A stretch of DNA of 64,000 bases from Proteles cristata cristata (GCA_017311185.1 JAESUZ010004534.1:1116001-1180000); one strand, 5' to 3'; positions 1-13,665 are shown, counted from the stretch's first letter. Notes: a model not told the origin generated them from the letters alone. Made by a program: numbers and translations.

Positions 1-36
1 ATTATGCAACTCTATTGCTCAAGATTGTTCCATGGA

Positions 37-256
37 GGGGCGCCCGGGTGGCTCAGTCAGTTGAGCATCCGACTTCGGCTTGGGTCATGATCTCAAGGTT
101 CGTGGGTTTGAGCCCCGCGTCGGGCTCTGTGCTGATGGCTCAGAGCCTGGAGCCTGCTTCTGCTTCTGTCTCCCTCTCTCTCTGTTCCTCCCCTGCTCAC
201 ACTGCCCCCCCGCTCGGAAATAAATAAATCATTAAAAAAATTTTTTTTTTTTTTTA
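37..256 (+). mobile_element. Felid CAN-SINE (tRNA-derived)
   Basis: Head cgcccgggtggctcagtcag, internal gggtttgagccccgcgtcgg, CT-rich stretch and tail aaataaataaatcattaaaa. Target-site duplication aagattgttc is at 21-30 and 257-266. Confidence 0.97.
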
Positions 257-499
257 AAGATTGTTCTGTGGTTCTCTACTGCATATCAGGTGATCTCTTA
301 ACTAGGTTACCTACTATTCAAGTTTCTCATAAATAACGTCCCTCTCTTCATATCCAGTTTTGTTTCTGATTGTTCTGTGACTTGTGTGTTTGGTGGCACA
401 AACCAAACCAAACCAAACTAAAATAAGCAGGAGAAATAAGCAGCGGGAAAAGTAAGCACAGTGGTCACAAACCCAGGCTCCAGCAACTCCTATAAGTGG

Positions 500-660
500 A
501 CTAAAACTCAACCCTTTCCTTAGTTCATTCTGATCTTGAACAAATTATTAAGTCTCAGTCTCCTTATGTATCAATCTAGATATTTAATAGTATCTGCATC
601 ACAGTGAGGTACTGAGGACTAAATCAAACCGTGCATATAAATGCTAACTTTTATTAATTT
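500..660 (+). repeat. MIR fragment
   Basis: A diverged MIR core: acaaattattaagtctcagt, then ctccttatgta, aatagtatctgcatcacag and ggactaaatcaa follow in MIR order. Confidence 0.7.
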
Positions 661-1144
661 GATTAGTCTCAATAAATTCATTTCCACCTGCCCCTACCCC
701 CATAACTGAAATCCCTTTAAGGAAACCCTGGATTCATTCTGTCCCACAAACAGATTTTTCAAGAAGAGTATCATCTCTCTCATAAACTGTTCCCTAATTA
801 TAGATATGCACCAACCAGAGTACAAACTTCAGTGAAGTTCCCTGCCCTTAACCTATATTATAGGCTTAATATTTTTCACAATTCCATAGCCCAAAGGAGG
901 TAACTCTTTCAAGTAAACGTGGAGACCCTTTTTAGTTATGCAACAAGCTGGTTTCCAGAGGAGCTGGAAGTTAATGCTGACATCCTGTTAGAACGTGGAC
1001 TGCATTTTCCCACAGAAAGCAATCCTACAGATGGTGGTGAGATACAGTTGCCACCCTTCAGAAGCTAACTACTATTTATTTTTCCATTGTTTTATTTTGA
1101 TCCACATCTGTTTCATATATGTCAGAGCCTGCCCCAAGAGGGAC

Positions 1145-1215
1145 CTTGTAGAAAGAGCACAGGCTCTTTTGACTTAAAATGCTGGGATTTCATCTCAGTC
1201 CATTCCCTGACTAAC
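1145..1215 (+). repeat. Possible MIR 5' fragment
   Basis: Agagcacaggctctt followed by tgctgggatttcatctcagt resembles the tRNA-like MIR head. It is short and diverged. Confidence 0.45.
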
Positions 1216-1259
1216 AAGGGACCAGGATTCCAGTCCTTTGGCCCCAAAATTTCCACACA

Positions 1260-3535
1260 TGCGAAATACTGCTAGTGTAGTGTTGGGCAGGTGACAGGGA
1301 AGCTGTCACTTCTTCTGAGCACACAACTCCTGAAGTGGCACTTTCCTAACAATTTCTTTTAAGGTGATGTGTTACTAGGAGGTAGGAAAGAGGTTTCACA
1401 TGAAAGCAAGCCCTTGAGATACATGATGGTCATGCTGTAGAAACTCTTCATGAGTTCACTCTTCTACAAACAAAATCTGCTAAGATTCCTTCCAGCTTTA
1501 TGGAAGTTTGAAAGCAGTTTTGTTTTGTTTTTCCATAAAATGGATGGAGTTGGGCAAACATGCCCAGTATCAAGACCCATAAACTCTGCAGCAAAAATAA
1601 ACCATCATAAACTACAAATAGAGAAAGTATCATGCAGCAGAAGGAAAGCATAAAAGTATATGTGCTTTATTTCTGCAAAATTATTGAGGCTGTGTTAATA
1701 ATAATTACTTTGAAATACTGGTATCAATTCCACCAGCACAAACATGTTTATAATGATACCAGTTACATTTTATAGCTATAGTTTAAATTTTAGAAAGGAG
1801 TTACATTTATCCATTAAATCCAAAATAGTCTCTAAAGATTTTTATGAACAACTCTCTGGAAAGGGAGAGAAAAAGTCTTAGTTTCACTCAACTCACCGTA
1901 GTAACGTTCCACAGAAAACAGCTTCTTTACTGAACTATGTGCCTAGTGAAAGAGGCTGACATCCGATCAAAAATTTCATCTGTGCACCTTATCAGTTACT
2001 TGAAAAGCTGTTATCATTTAAGCTACTACTACAAAAAACAAACAAAACCCCCAAAACCTAGGAAAAGGGAATTCACATAAACAGAGACTCACAAAGCAAA
2101 TCAAATAATAGGTCTTACCCAGACCTGTCCACTTTGATTATAATCAGCCAACCAGAATGAATATTCTTCAATAAAACTGAAATTTTCTGTATTTTATAGA
2201 AAAAAGCGGTCGGCTGATTATCACAAATGTTAATGCTAATACATTTAAGTTATTGGAATATTTTACTCAAAAAAGTATAAATAATACTAACCCAAATACA
2301 TGGCCATTACATTTCATGTTTTAAGGCAGATTTTATGTCAACACAACTCACAGCATCTTTAGTTATCAAGAATTATAAGCATCTCAAAACCATATTATGA
2401 GACACTCAGAAAAGCTGGTTTTCAATTGTGCCATTACCTATTTAGGAGTGAAATACTGAGTTAAAACAATATTAGTGGTCAAAGAATCATTAAGCAATCC
2501 TTGATCATAACTTCCACAGTGGGTGGTCTGTAAAATGATCAAGAATAATACGCTGCATTCCATAGCCACAGAGGTCAGCTTCTGCATACAAATCTTTGCA
2601 GGAAGAAAAAGGCCTTCAGAAAAGTGGGCCATTCATCTGAACCAAGTTCAGAGAATTTCCAGCATGGTGAAAAGATATGTTATGCGAGCACATAGATGTA
2701 TTCAGTGGGGGTAGATGGAAACAGCTACATGGCGACTACAAAGGAGCCCTCCCATGGTTCATGAATAAGTCGAGGAAATGATCAGAAAAAAAAAGAGAGC
2801 GATGTTTAGACAGATGGCCCACTTAAAATGCCTGAGACAGGGCATAAGCAATTTTAATGAAACTTTAGATCTAGCATAAGAATTGTTTCTTATTTCCTCC
2901 AGGAAAAAAAAATCTAAAGACTACAAAAATTCAGCAATTTGCTGAAAAACTCACTCTTAGCAAGCTGGAATCAAAGAAGAATTACAAATACAAGTTTTAT
3001 TAGTGCAATAAATTCATATAAAATTCTTCACAGAGCCATCAGCTATCAAAATGAATATAAAAAGCATGGAATGAACAGATTAAAGGAATTTTAAACAGAA
3101 GTCTACTGCCAAAGCAAACAAAACTCTAAGCCTTATTATGTGAGAACTTACAACACTCCAACATTAAAGTTCATCACTGCAGAAGAAAGATAAAAGCAGC
3201 ATTTTCAGAGAACCTCTTCAAAGCTAGAAATTGTCACAGTAGAGGAATAGAATCCTGCTTATATGCAATTTAAAATGTGTACATTCAAATAGATGAGGCT
3301 GTGTATCTCAACACAGTGCCTAGAAAGGGTGATAGAACACTCTCAAGTTTGGAGTCATTAGCTTCACAAATAACACAAATGACACCTGAACCAGGAAACG
3401 ACTACTAATGTTACTTACAGTCTTATGGATTTTAATATTATGCAAACCTGTTTCTTCTGCCACCAATCAAAGGCTTCAGGTTCTCAATTTAAATGCTGGG
3501 CATGACCAGTCAGGAAAGGCAATGGGAGTTTAGCC
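1260..3535. other. Intron sequence without recognised element
   Basis: AT-rich sequence with no convincing exon, repeat ends or tandem array. Short open frames here have no recognisable motif. Confidence 0.5.
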
Positions 3536-3745
3536 TCTGCAAGCCCTGGTCAGGGACTGACCACCAACCCCAAAAGCTGTGTGGCCTTCCAAGTTACTTT
3601 CCTCTTTTTGTGTCAGTTTCCTGATCAGCAAGACCAAGACAATAAGATCACTTTACCCACAAGCTGAGTAAAGAAGGTAAAAGGTGCAACACACTCAGAC
3701 TCATGCTTGGCACATGAATACTAAAATAAGAGTTATTCTCATCAA
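3535..3745 (+). repeat. MIR
   Basis: Agctgtgtggccttccaagt, tgtcagtttcctgatcagc and tgcttggcacatgaatact follow the MIR consensus order. Confidence 0.75.
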
Positions 3746-3802
3746 TCATTTTCAGAATTTGGTGAAATATTTGAAACCCTCCTCTATTATTTCATTCCTA
3801 TC

Positions 3803-3950
3803 TTATTTATTTGAGAGACAGACAGACAACCTCAAGCAGGCTTCATGCACATCAAGGAATCTGATGCGGGGCTCGATCCCACACCCTGGCATTGTCATGA
3901 GCCAAAATCAAGAGTCTGAAGCTCAACCAACTGAGCCACCCAGGCGCCCC
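3803..3950 (-). mobile_element. CAN-SINE, older short copy
   Basis: Reverse-strand head ctgagccacccaggcgcccc ends at 3950. The body reads gatgcggggctcgatcccac. The CT-rich part is short (gagagacagacagaca). Confidence 0.93.
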
Positions 3951-4124
3951 AGCCTTTATTTTTTAAAAAAATACATTAATTTATGATTTATATACAGTGA
4001 AATTCTAAACTGTAAGTTCCATCATTTATCATTCCAGTTAATCTGCCCTTTTCTCCCAGTAGTTCAACTATAAAGGTTCACATAAACAGACTCCAAAAAC
4101 ATTATTTCTTTGCCCCATGGAATG

Positions 4125-4735
4125 TTTTGAGGTGCATTGACCTTAACAGTTCATTCTTTGCTTTTTTCAGAGTAGGACGCTATTGTACCAGCATACCAAT
4201 ATTAGCTCATCCTTCTGTTGATGGGCATTTGGGTTGCTTCCAGTTTGGGGCTCTTATCAACAAATCTGATAAAACATTCTTTTATGAGCCTCTTTTGAAG
4301 ACAGAAGTTTTGATTTCTTGTGGGTAAAGACTCTGGGTGTGGAAATATGGGGGTAAACACGTTTAAGTTTATAAAAACGCCCAAACTGTCATTACAAGGT
4401 ATTAAAACATATCTGTATGGAGCTTGCTCCATAGCCTTGCTACTATTTGGTGTTGTGTTTCTACTTCTAGCCAGACCAGTGGTTTAGAAACTGTATCTCA
4501 TTACAGGTTAACATGCATTTCCCTTATGACAACATTGGGCACCTCAATATTAGTGTTTATTAGTCACTTGTTTCAAAATTTTGTCCATTTTTTAAATTAA
4601 GATGTTGGTCTTATTGATTTGTGGGAGTTATTTTTTAGAAAGCCTCTATCAGATTTATGTGTTGTGAATATTTTGCTCCCCTTGAGGCATATAAATTTTC
4701 TTAAAAATGTCTTAGCTTCAGTTTTTGAAAATTAA
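4125..4735 (-). mobile_element. Old L1 3'-UTR fragment
   Basis: Reads as the reverse complement of an L1M 3' region: tgttgatgggcatttgggtt, then ttgtccattttttaaattaa and ttttgctccccttgaggcat. Diverged, no open frame. Confidence 0.65.
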
Positions 4736-4739
4736 TAGA

Positions 4740-7700
4740 CTTAACTTTTCAGAGCAGTTTTAGGTTTTCAGAAAAATGGAGCAGGAAGTAGGGTTCCTAC
4801 ATATACTCTCACTCACCCTACCCTGGATACAGTGTACCTACTAATACCATTCTGCACTGCTGTGGTAGACTTGATAAAATTGATGAGCCAATTCTGAATT
4901 TTTTTAATGTTTTATTTATTTTTGAGAGAGAGAAGAGAGAACGGGAAGGTCAGACAGAGAGGGAGACGCAGAATTTGAAGACAAGCTCCAGGCTCTGAGC
5001 TAGCTGTCAGCAAAGCACAGAGCCCAACGTGGGGCTCGAACCCACGAACTGGGAGATCATGACTTGAACCGAAGTCGGATGCTTAACCGACTGAGCCACC
5101 CAGGTGCCCCTGATGAGCCAATTCTGATACATTGGCATTAACCAAAGTCCACAGTTTACATTAGGTCTCACTCTCTGGGCTGCACATTCTACAGGTCTGA
5201 ACACATGTATAATGACACATCTCCACCATTAAGGTTTCAGATAGAATAATTTCACCTTAAGATTTCTCTGTGGTCTACCTATTTAACTTTTCTTCCATTC
5301 TTGAATCACTGGCAACCACTGATCTTTATTATCTCCAACATTTTGCCTTTTCCAGAGTGCTGTAGATCTAAAATCACAAAGAATGTAACCTTTTCAGATC
5401 GGCTTCTTTAACTCAGCATTATGCATTTAAAGTTTCTCCAGGTCTTTGTGTGGCTTGATGATAACTAATAACTTTATATTGCTGAGTAACAGTCCCTTGA
5501 CTGGATGTACCATAGTTTACTATACGTTTACCTATTGAAACATCTTGGTTACTTCTAAGTTTTGGCAATATGAATAAAGCTGCTGCAAACATTCACATGC
5601 AGTTTTTAGGGTGGAAACATTTTCAACTAAATTGAATAAATACCAAGGAGTACAAATACTGGATCACATGATAAAAGGATATTTCATTTTGGAAAAATAC
5701 CTGCTGAACTGTCTTTCAAAGTGGCTGCAGCATTTTGCATTCCCATTAGCAATGAATGAAAGTTCCTCTTGTTCCACAATCTCACAAGCATTTGGTATTG
5801 TCAGTGTCTGGACTTTTAGTCATTCTAGCAAACACGTAATATCTCTTTGTTGTTTAATGGAAATTTTTAATATGAATAAAAACATATGAATTTTCCCTTT
5901 TATGTTGTGCTTTTATGTCTTTGCTAAGAAGTGTTCTGACTACACCAGAAATACAGAAGAAATATTCATGTTTTTCTTCAGAGGTTTTACATGTAGATCT
6001 ATGATTCATCCTTAATTTTCTTGTGTGATGAGAGAGAGGAGTTTCATCTAGTTGTTTCAAGAAAACTTGCACCCCAAGTTCTGCAGCTCTGTCCATTAGT
6101 TAAGATGATAGTAGATGTTCTAGATATAGATTGCTTTGCATTTTCACAAAAATTTCTAAACAGGTCAATTTCTTCTCCTTCTTCCCCAAAGCAACCCTAA
6201 TGGGATTATGTTTGGCTTACACTGAATCTCTTCATTAATGGAGGGAGAGCAGACATATTTTTATTTCTATTTATGAGAATAGCTCCATTTTATATTTTGA
6301 ATTCCTCTCAGCAAAGTGTGGCAGTCTTGAACCTCTTTTGTTAAAATTATACCTATTTTTAAATTTTATTAGTCATATCATATGTTCCTTAGAGTTTTCT
6401 TAAGTAACCTATTAAGGTGTCCTGGAAAGCTTCCTATCCAATCCTTATGCTTTAGTATTTTTTCATGCCTTAACTATTCTGACAACTGACAATCTTGAAT
6501 TTATTTTGTTAAAGTATTCACCTACATTTTTATGCTGTTAAATAAAACTGTTCATTTTTATTTTCTCATTGCTGTTAGTTCACTGAAACACAATTTATAT
6601 TTGATTGATTTTTTATCCTGCAACTCTCCTAAATTTATTTCAGTAATTGTTTTAAAGATTCCTTAAGGTGTTATATGCAAACTATTATATGCTTAGCGAA
6701 TAGAAATGATTTACTTCTCCCTTTCTGCTCTCCATGACTTATCTTACTGGGCAGGATCTCTTCTATAAAGTTGAAGAAAAGTGACACACACAAGTCTATC
6801 TTCTTCCCAATCTAAAGAAGACAAACTCAGTATTTTCAGATATGTTTTGCCCCATTTTTTGTCTTCTATTTCTGCTCCAAATATATGTAAGTTAGACTTC
6901 CTGATCTTATGATCTTAGGTCAATAAGGGTCTCTTCAATTTGTAAAATTCCTTTTCTCTTCAGCGTGTATAGTCTCTACTCTTCTAAGTTTACCTGTTCT
7001 GCCTTCTGCCAGCACTAACCAATATGCTTTTTAGCCGATCCAGTGAGTTTTCCACTGCAGGGACAGTATATTTTGAATCCGGAATTTCTACTTGGTAATT
7101 TCCTAGTTTTCAGACGTTTATATTCCCTATTAACTACTTCATTTTGATCTTTAATATTGGAAAATAATTTTAATAACTGGGTTTAAGTCTTATACATAAC
7201 CCAACATCTCAGTAATATCATAGTTGGTTTCTACTGACTGCTTTTTCTTTTGACCATGGGTCAACGTAATTCTTGAATTGTGTGCCAAGTGAATCATTTT
7301 TTGTATGTCAGATTGTGGATGTGTTGCAGAGACTATAGTTTTCCTGTTGTCTTCCCCTGAAAAATTTTGATTTTTATTTCAGTAGGCAGTTAAAGTACTG
7401 GCTGATCACTCTGAAGTCATCAAGACTCGACTGTTGTGTTAGGATGTCTTTTTGGTTTTGCTTTTACGGAATTAAAAGTCCAAATCACTTACTGCAGAAA
7501 CACAGTGTTTCTCCTAAGACATGATCCTTCTGGGGTTTCAATGGAAAATTCAAGGAATTTACAAGCCCCTCAAATTTGGTGAGGCTCAAATTCCAATCAT
7601 CATCTCTTTGAAAGGCAGCGACACAATTTTAGCTCAGTTCATTCAGCATTCCAGAGGGATTCATGCACTGGGATTCACGAAGTCTTTATGTAGGCACATA

Positions 7701-8055
7701 CCAGGAGTCAATATATTTGATTGAAGCTAAACTCAGATATAGAAATCTTCACGGTTGCTCTCTTTTTGCCATGATCTCCCTGCTCAATCTTCAGCAGTTC
7801 TTAAAATTCTGAGCATCATTCTCCAAGATCTCAAGTCAGTAAGATTGGGGTTAACTCCTGAATTCCGCCATGCTCTGATGCAAGCATGCAAGGGTGACCA
7901 CACAAATATGGATCTTGTCCAGTGTGTTTTCCTTCTACAAACACTTAAAATCCATTCAAATCCCTACTGGTTTTAGTTGCCGTCCAGGGTCTTCTAATAG
8001 TTGTATACCTTCTCCAGAGCTTGCCATTGTTATTTGGAGGAAGGTTAGTTAGAAA
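4740..8055 (-). mobile_element. Old L1M/HAL1-like element, decayed
   Basis: Antisense L1 landmarks appear in order: an L1M 3' region (cactggcaaccactgatctt, then caatatgaataaagctgctg), a decayed ORF2 end (about 5.8-6.1 kb), and toward 7.0-7.5 kb sequence resembling the ORF1/5' part of HAL1 (aggcagttaaagtactggct). It is split by the SINE at 4898-5110. The family call beyond 6.2 kb is tentative. Confidence 0.6.
4898..5110 (-). mobile_element. CAN-SINE with perfect 17-bp duplication
   Basis: Reverse head ctgagccacccaggtgcccc ends at 5110. The duplication tgatgagccaattctga is identical at 4881-4897 and 5111-5127, so the insertion is fairly young. Confidence 0.98.
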
Positions 8056-9260
8056 TAAGCTACATCACCATTAGAGAAAGTAGAGATTCTCTGTTCATTT
8101 AACCTTCTTTCACTCACATTCAAAGGCCAAGGACAAAACAAAAATAGAAGAATACTGGATCAAACATACGTACCACCCCTACTCGCCACGTAGTAGCCCA
8201 GGAACACTTGACATCTGAACAAGTTTACTCATGTAACTAAATTGAGAGCAGTCACATAAACGTGTTATAATTATGAGAAGAAATAATCTTAAACAAGATT
8301 CCATCATGCTAGAAGATACATCATCTCAGTTAATTCCTAAATTTTAAACTTCTATTATGCCAAAAGGAAAATAAATTCTTAAATATAAAATACATAAGTT
8401 TCAGAAGTCTTCAGCAGCTTTGTTGACATAAAACTCACACACCATAAATTTAACCCATCTGAACTGCACCATTCAGTGGTGCTTAGTATATTCAGGTTGT
8501 GTACCCATCACCACAGGTACTTTTAAAACATTTTGGTAACCCCAAGAAGGAAAATTTGGACCCATTAGCAGCCACTCCATATTCCCCTGTCCCACTACTA
8601 AAGTACCTTCTATTTCAATAGTTTTACTTCTTCTAGACATTTCATAAAAACGGAAACGAAGAATTGGTGGTCTATTATGACTGCCTTGTTTCATTCAGCA
8701 TAGCATTTACAAATTTCATCGATGTCATAGGAAGTGCCAATACTTCATTTATTTTTTTATCACTGAATAAAATTCCTTTCTATAAATATGCCTCATTTAA
8801 TATTTATCCATTCATCATTTCATAAACACTAGGGTTTTTTCTACTGTTCAATTACGGAAAATGTCAGTCTGAACATTTATATACAACACTTGTGTGGACA
8901 CATGATTTCATTTCTCTTGGATAATAACCCTGGGAATAGAATGGCTAGGTCATGCAGTAATGTCACACATTGTTAAGAATCTGCCAAATTATTTCCAGAT
9001 TTGCATCATTTTACTCAAATTCCTACCAGGAATATATGAAGCTACCAATTTCTCCACATCCTCACCAACACTTTGATATTGTCTGTCATTTTATTACAGC
9101 CACCCTAGTGGATACAAAGTGGTTTCTCATTTTGGTTTTGATTTCCATTTCCCTAATGACTAATAGTGCTGAGCCTCTTATCATGGGCTTATTGGTGATT
9201 TGTATATCTTCTTTGGAAAAATTTATATTCGTGTCCTTTGCCCAGTTTTAAACTGGGCTA

Positions 9261-9481
9261 TCTTTTTTTTTTTTTTTTTTTAACATTTTTTATTTATTTC
9301 TAGGAGAGAGAGAGAGACAGTGTGAGCAGGGGAGGGTCAGAGAGGGAGATACAGACTCTGAAATAGGCTCCAGGCTCTGAGCTGGCAGTCAGCACAGAGC
9401 CCGACGCGGGGCTCGAATCCACGAACCACGAGATCATGACCTAAGCGAAAGTTGGACGCTTAACCGACTAAGCCACCCAGG
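9261..9481 (-). mobile_element. Young-type felid SINE, head truncated
   Basis: A long T-run, then the reverse body with ctggcagtcagcacagagcc and gacctaagcgaaagt, the marks of the young subfamily. The head stops at taagccacccagg, so the last few head bases are missing. Confidence 0.95.
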
Positions 9482-9540
9482 CTTTTATTATTGAGTTATA
9501 TAAGCATTCTTTACATAGTTTAGAGAAAAGTCTTGTAGCA

Positions 9541-9750
9541 GGGCACCTGGGTGGCTCAGCTGGTTAAGGTGTCCAACTCTTGATTTCAGTTTAGGTTATA
9601 ATCTCAGGCTCCATGAGTTTAAGCCCACATTGGGCTCTGCACTTTCAGTGTGGAGTCTTTTGGGATTTTCTGTCTCTCTTCCTTTCCCTCTTCCCTTCCC
9701 CCCCACACACACCATCTCTCCCTCTTTCTCTCAAAAATAAATATTAAAAA
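9541..9750 (+). mobile_element. CAN-SINE
   Basis: Head gggcacctgggtggctcagc and tail tcaaaaataaatattaaaa. Imperfect duplication aaaagtcttgtag / aaaagtctcctag lies on either side. Confidence 0.96.
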
Positions 9751-10693
9751 AAAGTCTCCTAGAAACATACATATGTTTTTGCAAGTATTTTCTCATTTTC
9801 CATAGGTTTTTTCATTTTCTTGATGTTGCCTTTTAAAGCACGTAAGTTTTTCTTTTGTTTCTTAAGCCTTTGGCATCTTACCCTAAGAAATCATCTTACC
9901 AAAAGTGAATTAGAGCTCTTACTTTTAGGACTATGATTCTTTAAGTTCATTTTTGGGTGTGGTATAGCAGGGGGAAACTAATTTCCATCTTTTGCATGAA
10001 GACAACCAGTTGCTCCAGCAGGATTTATGGAAAAAATTACACCTAAATACTCTAAATTGTCTTTATACACTTGTTGAAATCAACTGGTCATAGAATAACG
10101 ATTTATTTTTGGACCCTCAATTCTATTCCATTGATCAACATACCTATCCTTAGGCCAGTACAACCCTGTCTTCATTACTGTAGCTTTGTAACAAGTTTTG
10201 TAATTGGGAAGTAGAAGTCCCCCAGTTTTGTTCTTTTTAAAGGCTACTTTGGCTATGCTGTGTCTCCTGCACTTTCATACAAACTTTGTAATTTTTTTGT
10301 AAAAAATACAGCTGATATCGTGAGAGGGATGGCCCAAAATCTGTATATCAGGTTGGTGAGTACTGCTGTCTTCATATTAGGTCTTCTGATCCATGAATAT
10401 GGGAAATTTACCCAATTAAGCTGTCTTTAATTTGTATCAACAATCGTTTTGTAGTTTGGGGCACACAAGTCTTACACTTCTGTCTAAAAAAAAATCTAAG
10501 CTTAAGTATTGCCTTCTCCTTGCTGCTTTCATAAATAAAATTGCTTTGTTAATTGCCTTTTCAGTTTGTATGCTGGTATTGTACAAAAATAAATTTGATC
10601 ATTGTGTATCATTCTTGTACCTTGTAACCTTGCAAAAGTCATTAGTTCTAGTTGATTTTTTATGAATTCCTGAAGTTCTCTTACATTGACCAA

Positions 10694-11656
10694 TTAACAG
10701 CCATGCTGTAAGAAGTAACAACCTCTCCTCTTCCTCTCCACCATCTGCTCGGCAGCCACAAAGCAGCAACCATGCGTGAATGCATTTCCACCCATGTTGG
10801 CCAAGCTGGTGTCCCGATCAGCAATGCCTGCTGGGAGTCCTACTGCCTGGAACACAGCATTCTGCCTGATGGCCAGATGCCAAATTACAAAACCAATGGG
10901 GAAGGAGATGACTCCTTCAACAAGTTCTGGCAAGCATGTGTCCAGGGCAGTGTTTGTAGACCTGGAACCCACAGTCATTGATGAAGTTCACGCTGGCACC
11001 CACCGCCAGCTTTTCCACCCTGAGCAGCTCCTCAAACGTAAGGAAGATGCGGCCAATAACTATGCCTGAAGGCCCTATGCCATTGGCAAGTAGATAATTG
11101 ACCTTGCTTTGGACCAAATTCAGAAACTGGCTGAGCAGTGCATAGGTCTTCAGAGCTTCTTGGTTGCCCATGCCTTTGGGGAAGAAAGTGGCTCCAGGTT
11201 CACCTCTCTGTTGATGGAAAGTCTGTCAGGTATGGCAAAAAGTCTAAGTTGGAGTTCTTCATTTAGCCAGTACCCCAGGTTTCCACAACTGTAGTTGAGC
11301 CCTCCACCCTTGCAAACCATACAACCCTGGAGCACTCTGATTGTGCCTTCAGTGATACAATGAGGCCATCTATGACAGGTTACAGAAACCTCAGTATTGA
11401 GTGCACAACCTACTTTAACCTAAATAGGCTAATAGGTCAAATTGTGTCCTCCATCACTGCTAACCTCAGATTTGATGGAGCCCTAAATGTTGATTTGATA
11501 GAATTCCAGACCAATCTGGTACCCTATCCCTGTATCCAATTACCCCTGCCCACGTACACCCTGTCATCTCTGCTGAGAAAGCCTACCAGGAACAGCTTTC
11601 TGTAAAAGAGAGAGGGTAAAATGTGACTCTCACCATGGTAAATATATGGCTTGCAT
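10694..11656 (+). pseudogene. Alpha-tubulin processed pseudogene, 3'-truncated
   Basis: An intronless alpha-tubulin (TUBA) copy with about 70 bases of 5' UTR. The ATG at 10772 starts [13 protein letters not shown], and ATG is joined directly to the next exon although alpha-tubulin genes split there. The reading frame is lost near 10927, where the SETGAGKH region is damaged. It resumes as [15 protein letters not shown], then meets TGA at 11067 and TAG at 11091, with more stops and frame changes downstream. Later landmarks are [13 protein letters not shown] and DGALNVDL. About 40 nt are lost after QLSV, since the next match is the MVKCDPRHGKYMAC region near 11610-11656. The last third, the 3' UTR and any poly(A) tail are absent, and L1 sequence follows directly. 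The exact parent gene is not decidable here. It has no function. Confidence 0.95.
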
Positions 11657-13239
11657 TTATTGTGATAATACTGTGATTTCTGTCCTTTATTAATATGTTT
11701 TATTACATTGACTAATTTTTGGATATTAAGCCAACTATGTATTCCTAAGACAAATCTCACTTGGTTACAGAGTGTAATGATTTTATACATTTCTGGGTTG
11801 CATTTGGTAGTATTTTGTGGAGGATTATTGCATTAACTATTATGAGAGATTCTGGTCTCCGATTTCCTTTACTGATAACATCTTTAACTGATTTTAGTAT
11901 GATGGTAATATTGCTCTCTAGAATGAATTGCAAATGTTTCCCTTTTCTATTTTTGAAAGAGTCTGTGAGGAATTGGTATTAATTCTCTTCTAAATATGTC
12001 ACTGAATTCATCAGTGAAGACTTCTGGTCTGGGCTCTTCCTTCTGGAAGTTCTGTGATCACCAAATTAGTCTCTTTCAGGTCTATGCAGACTTTCTACTT
12101 CTTCTTGAGTCCATATCAGTAGATTGCATCTTTTCAGGAATTTCTCCATTTTATGTTATCTAATTTGTTGGTAAACATTTGTTCAAGTTATTCCCTTATA
12201 ATCCTTTTCAATTCTCTAAAGTCCATATGCATACCTCCTCTTTCATTACTGATATTAACTGTTAAGGAGTCTTTTTCTCTTGGGCAGTCTACCTAAAGAT
12301 TTGCATTTCTGTTGATCTTCCTAAGAATACTGCTTTTTATTAGTTTCCTTTATTGTTTTTCTATTCTCTATTTCATTTATTTTCATTCTAATCTTGCTCT
12401 TCTTTTTCAGTTTTTCTAAAGTGGAAGACGAGGTGATTGGTAGCTTTTCTCCTTTTTAATATATATATATATAAGGCTCTAAATAGTCACTCTAACAACT
12501 ACTGCTTTAACTCATCCCATTAAGTTTCTGAACTGTGTTTTTGTTTACATCCGTTTCAAAATATTTTCTAATTTCTCTTGTGATTTCTCCTTTAACGCAC
12601 TGGTTATTTAGGGTTGTTTAATTTCCACATATTTGTGAATTTCTCAAGTTTCCCTTATTGTATATTTCTAATTTCATTCAATTGTGGTTGGGGAAGATAT
12701 TTGTATGACTTTAACCCTATTAAATTTACTGATCTTACCATCTTGTCCTATGGCTTCACATATGATATGATCTATCCTGGGAAACGTCACACATGTACTT
12801 GAGAAGTTGCATATTCTGCTGTTGTTGGGTGGACTGTTAACACTACAAATCTGTATTAGATCTATTTGGTTTATAGTGTTTTTCAAGTCTTCTGCTTCCT
12901 TGTTGATCTTTTCTAACTGTCCTATCTGTTAACAAAAGTGGGGTATTACAATTTCTAGCAACTGTGTATGTGGTACTATAAAATATCCCTTTTTGTCTCC
13001 AATAATAATTTTTGTCTTATAATTTTGTCTGTTATTAATGTTAGTAATAACTACTAGTATTACAAATACAATATTTATCTAATAACTCTCTCCTTTTATT
13101 TTCAACCTATTGTGTCTCTGAGTTTAAAGTGTTTCTATTAAGGGGAATCCTCTTGCACTGTTGGTGGGAATGCAAACTGGTGCAGCGACTCTGGAAACAG
13201 TGTGGAAGTTCCTCAAAAAATTAAAAAATAAAATTACCC

Positions 13240-13429
13240 CAGACGCCTGGGTGGCTCAGTCAATTAAGTGTCCGACTCTTGATTTTGGCTCTGGTCATGA
13301 TCTCATGGTTTGTGAGCTCAAGCCTCACATCAGGCTCTGTGCTGACAGTGGAGAGGCTGCTTGGAATTCTCTCTCTCTCTCTGTCCGTATCCTGCTTGTA
13401 CTATCTCTCGCAAAATGATAAACTTGAAA
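13240..13429 (+). mobile_element. CAN-SINE inside the 13.1-kb L1
   Basis: Head agacgcctgggtggctcagt. Duplication aaaataaaattaccc is exact at 13225-13239 and 13430-13444. Confidence 0.97.
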
Positions 13430-13614
13430 AAAATAAAATTACCCTACAACCCAGTAATAGCACTATTAGGAATTTATCCAAAGGATACAGGAGGGCTGAT
13501 TCATAGGGGCACGTGTACCCCAATGTTTATGGGAGCCCTATCAACAATGGCCAAATTATGGAAAGAGCCCAAATGTCCACTGACTGATGAATGGATAAAG
13601 AAGATGTGGTGTGT

Positions 13615-13616
<2 letters not shown>

Positions 13617-13663
<47 letters not shown>
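13617..13663 (+). repeat. (CA)n microsatellite within L1
   Basis: About 23 CA units between aagatgtggtgtgtgt and atggaatactac of the L1. Confidence 0.97.

Positions 13664-13665
<2 letters not shown>

Noticed and set aside
15..227. Many 60-100 codon open frames of the form MAQSVKHLT... or their reverse
   Set aside because: They are translations of the SINE head and CT-rich part. They recur at almost every SINE copy and reflect a repeat, not a protein family.
10772..11069. Overlapping frames resembling the alpha-tubulin N-terminus
   Set aside because: Frameshift, stop codons, lack of introns and missing 3' third show a dead processed copy.
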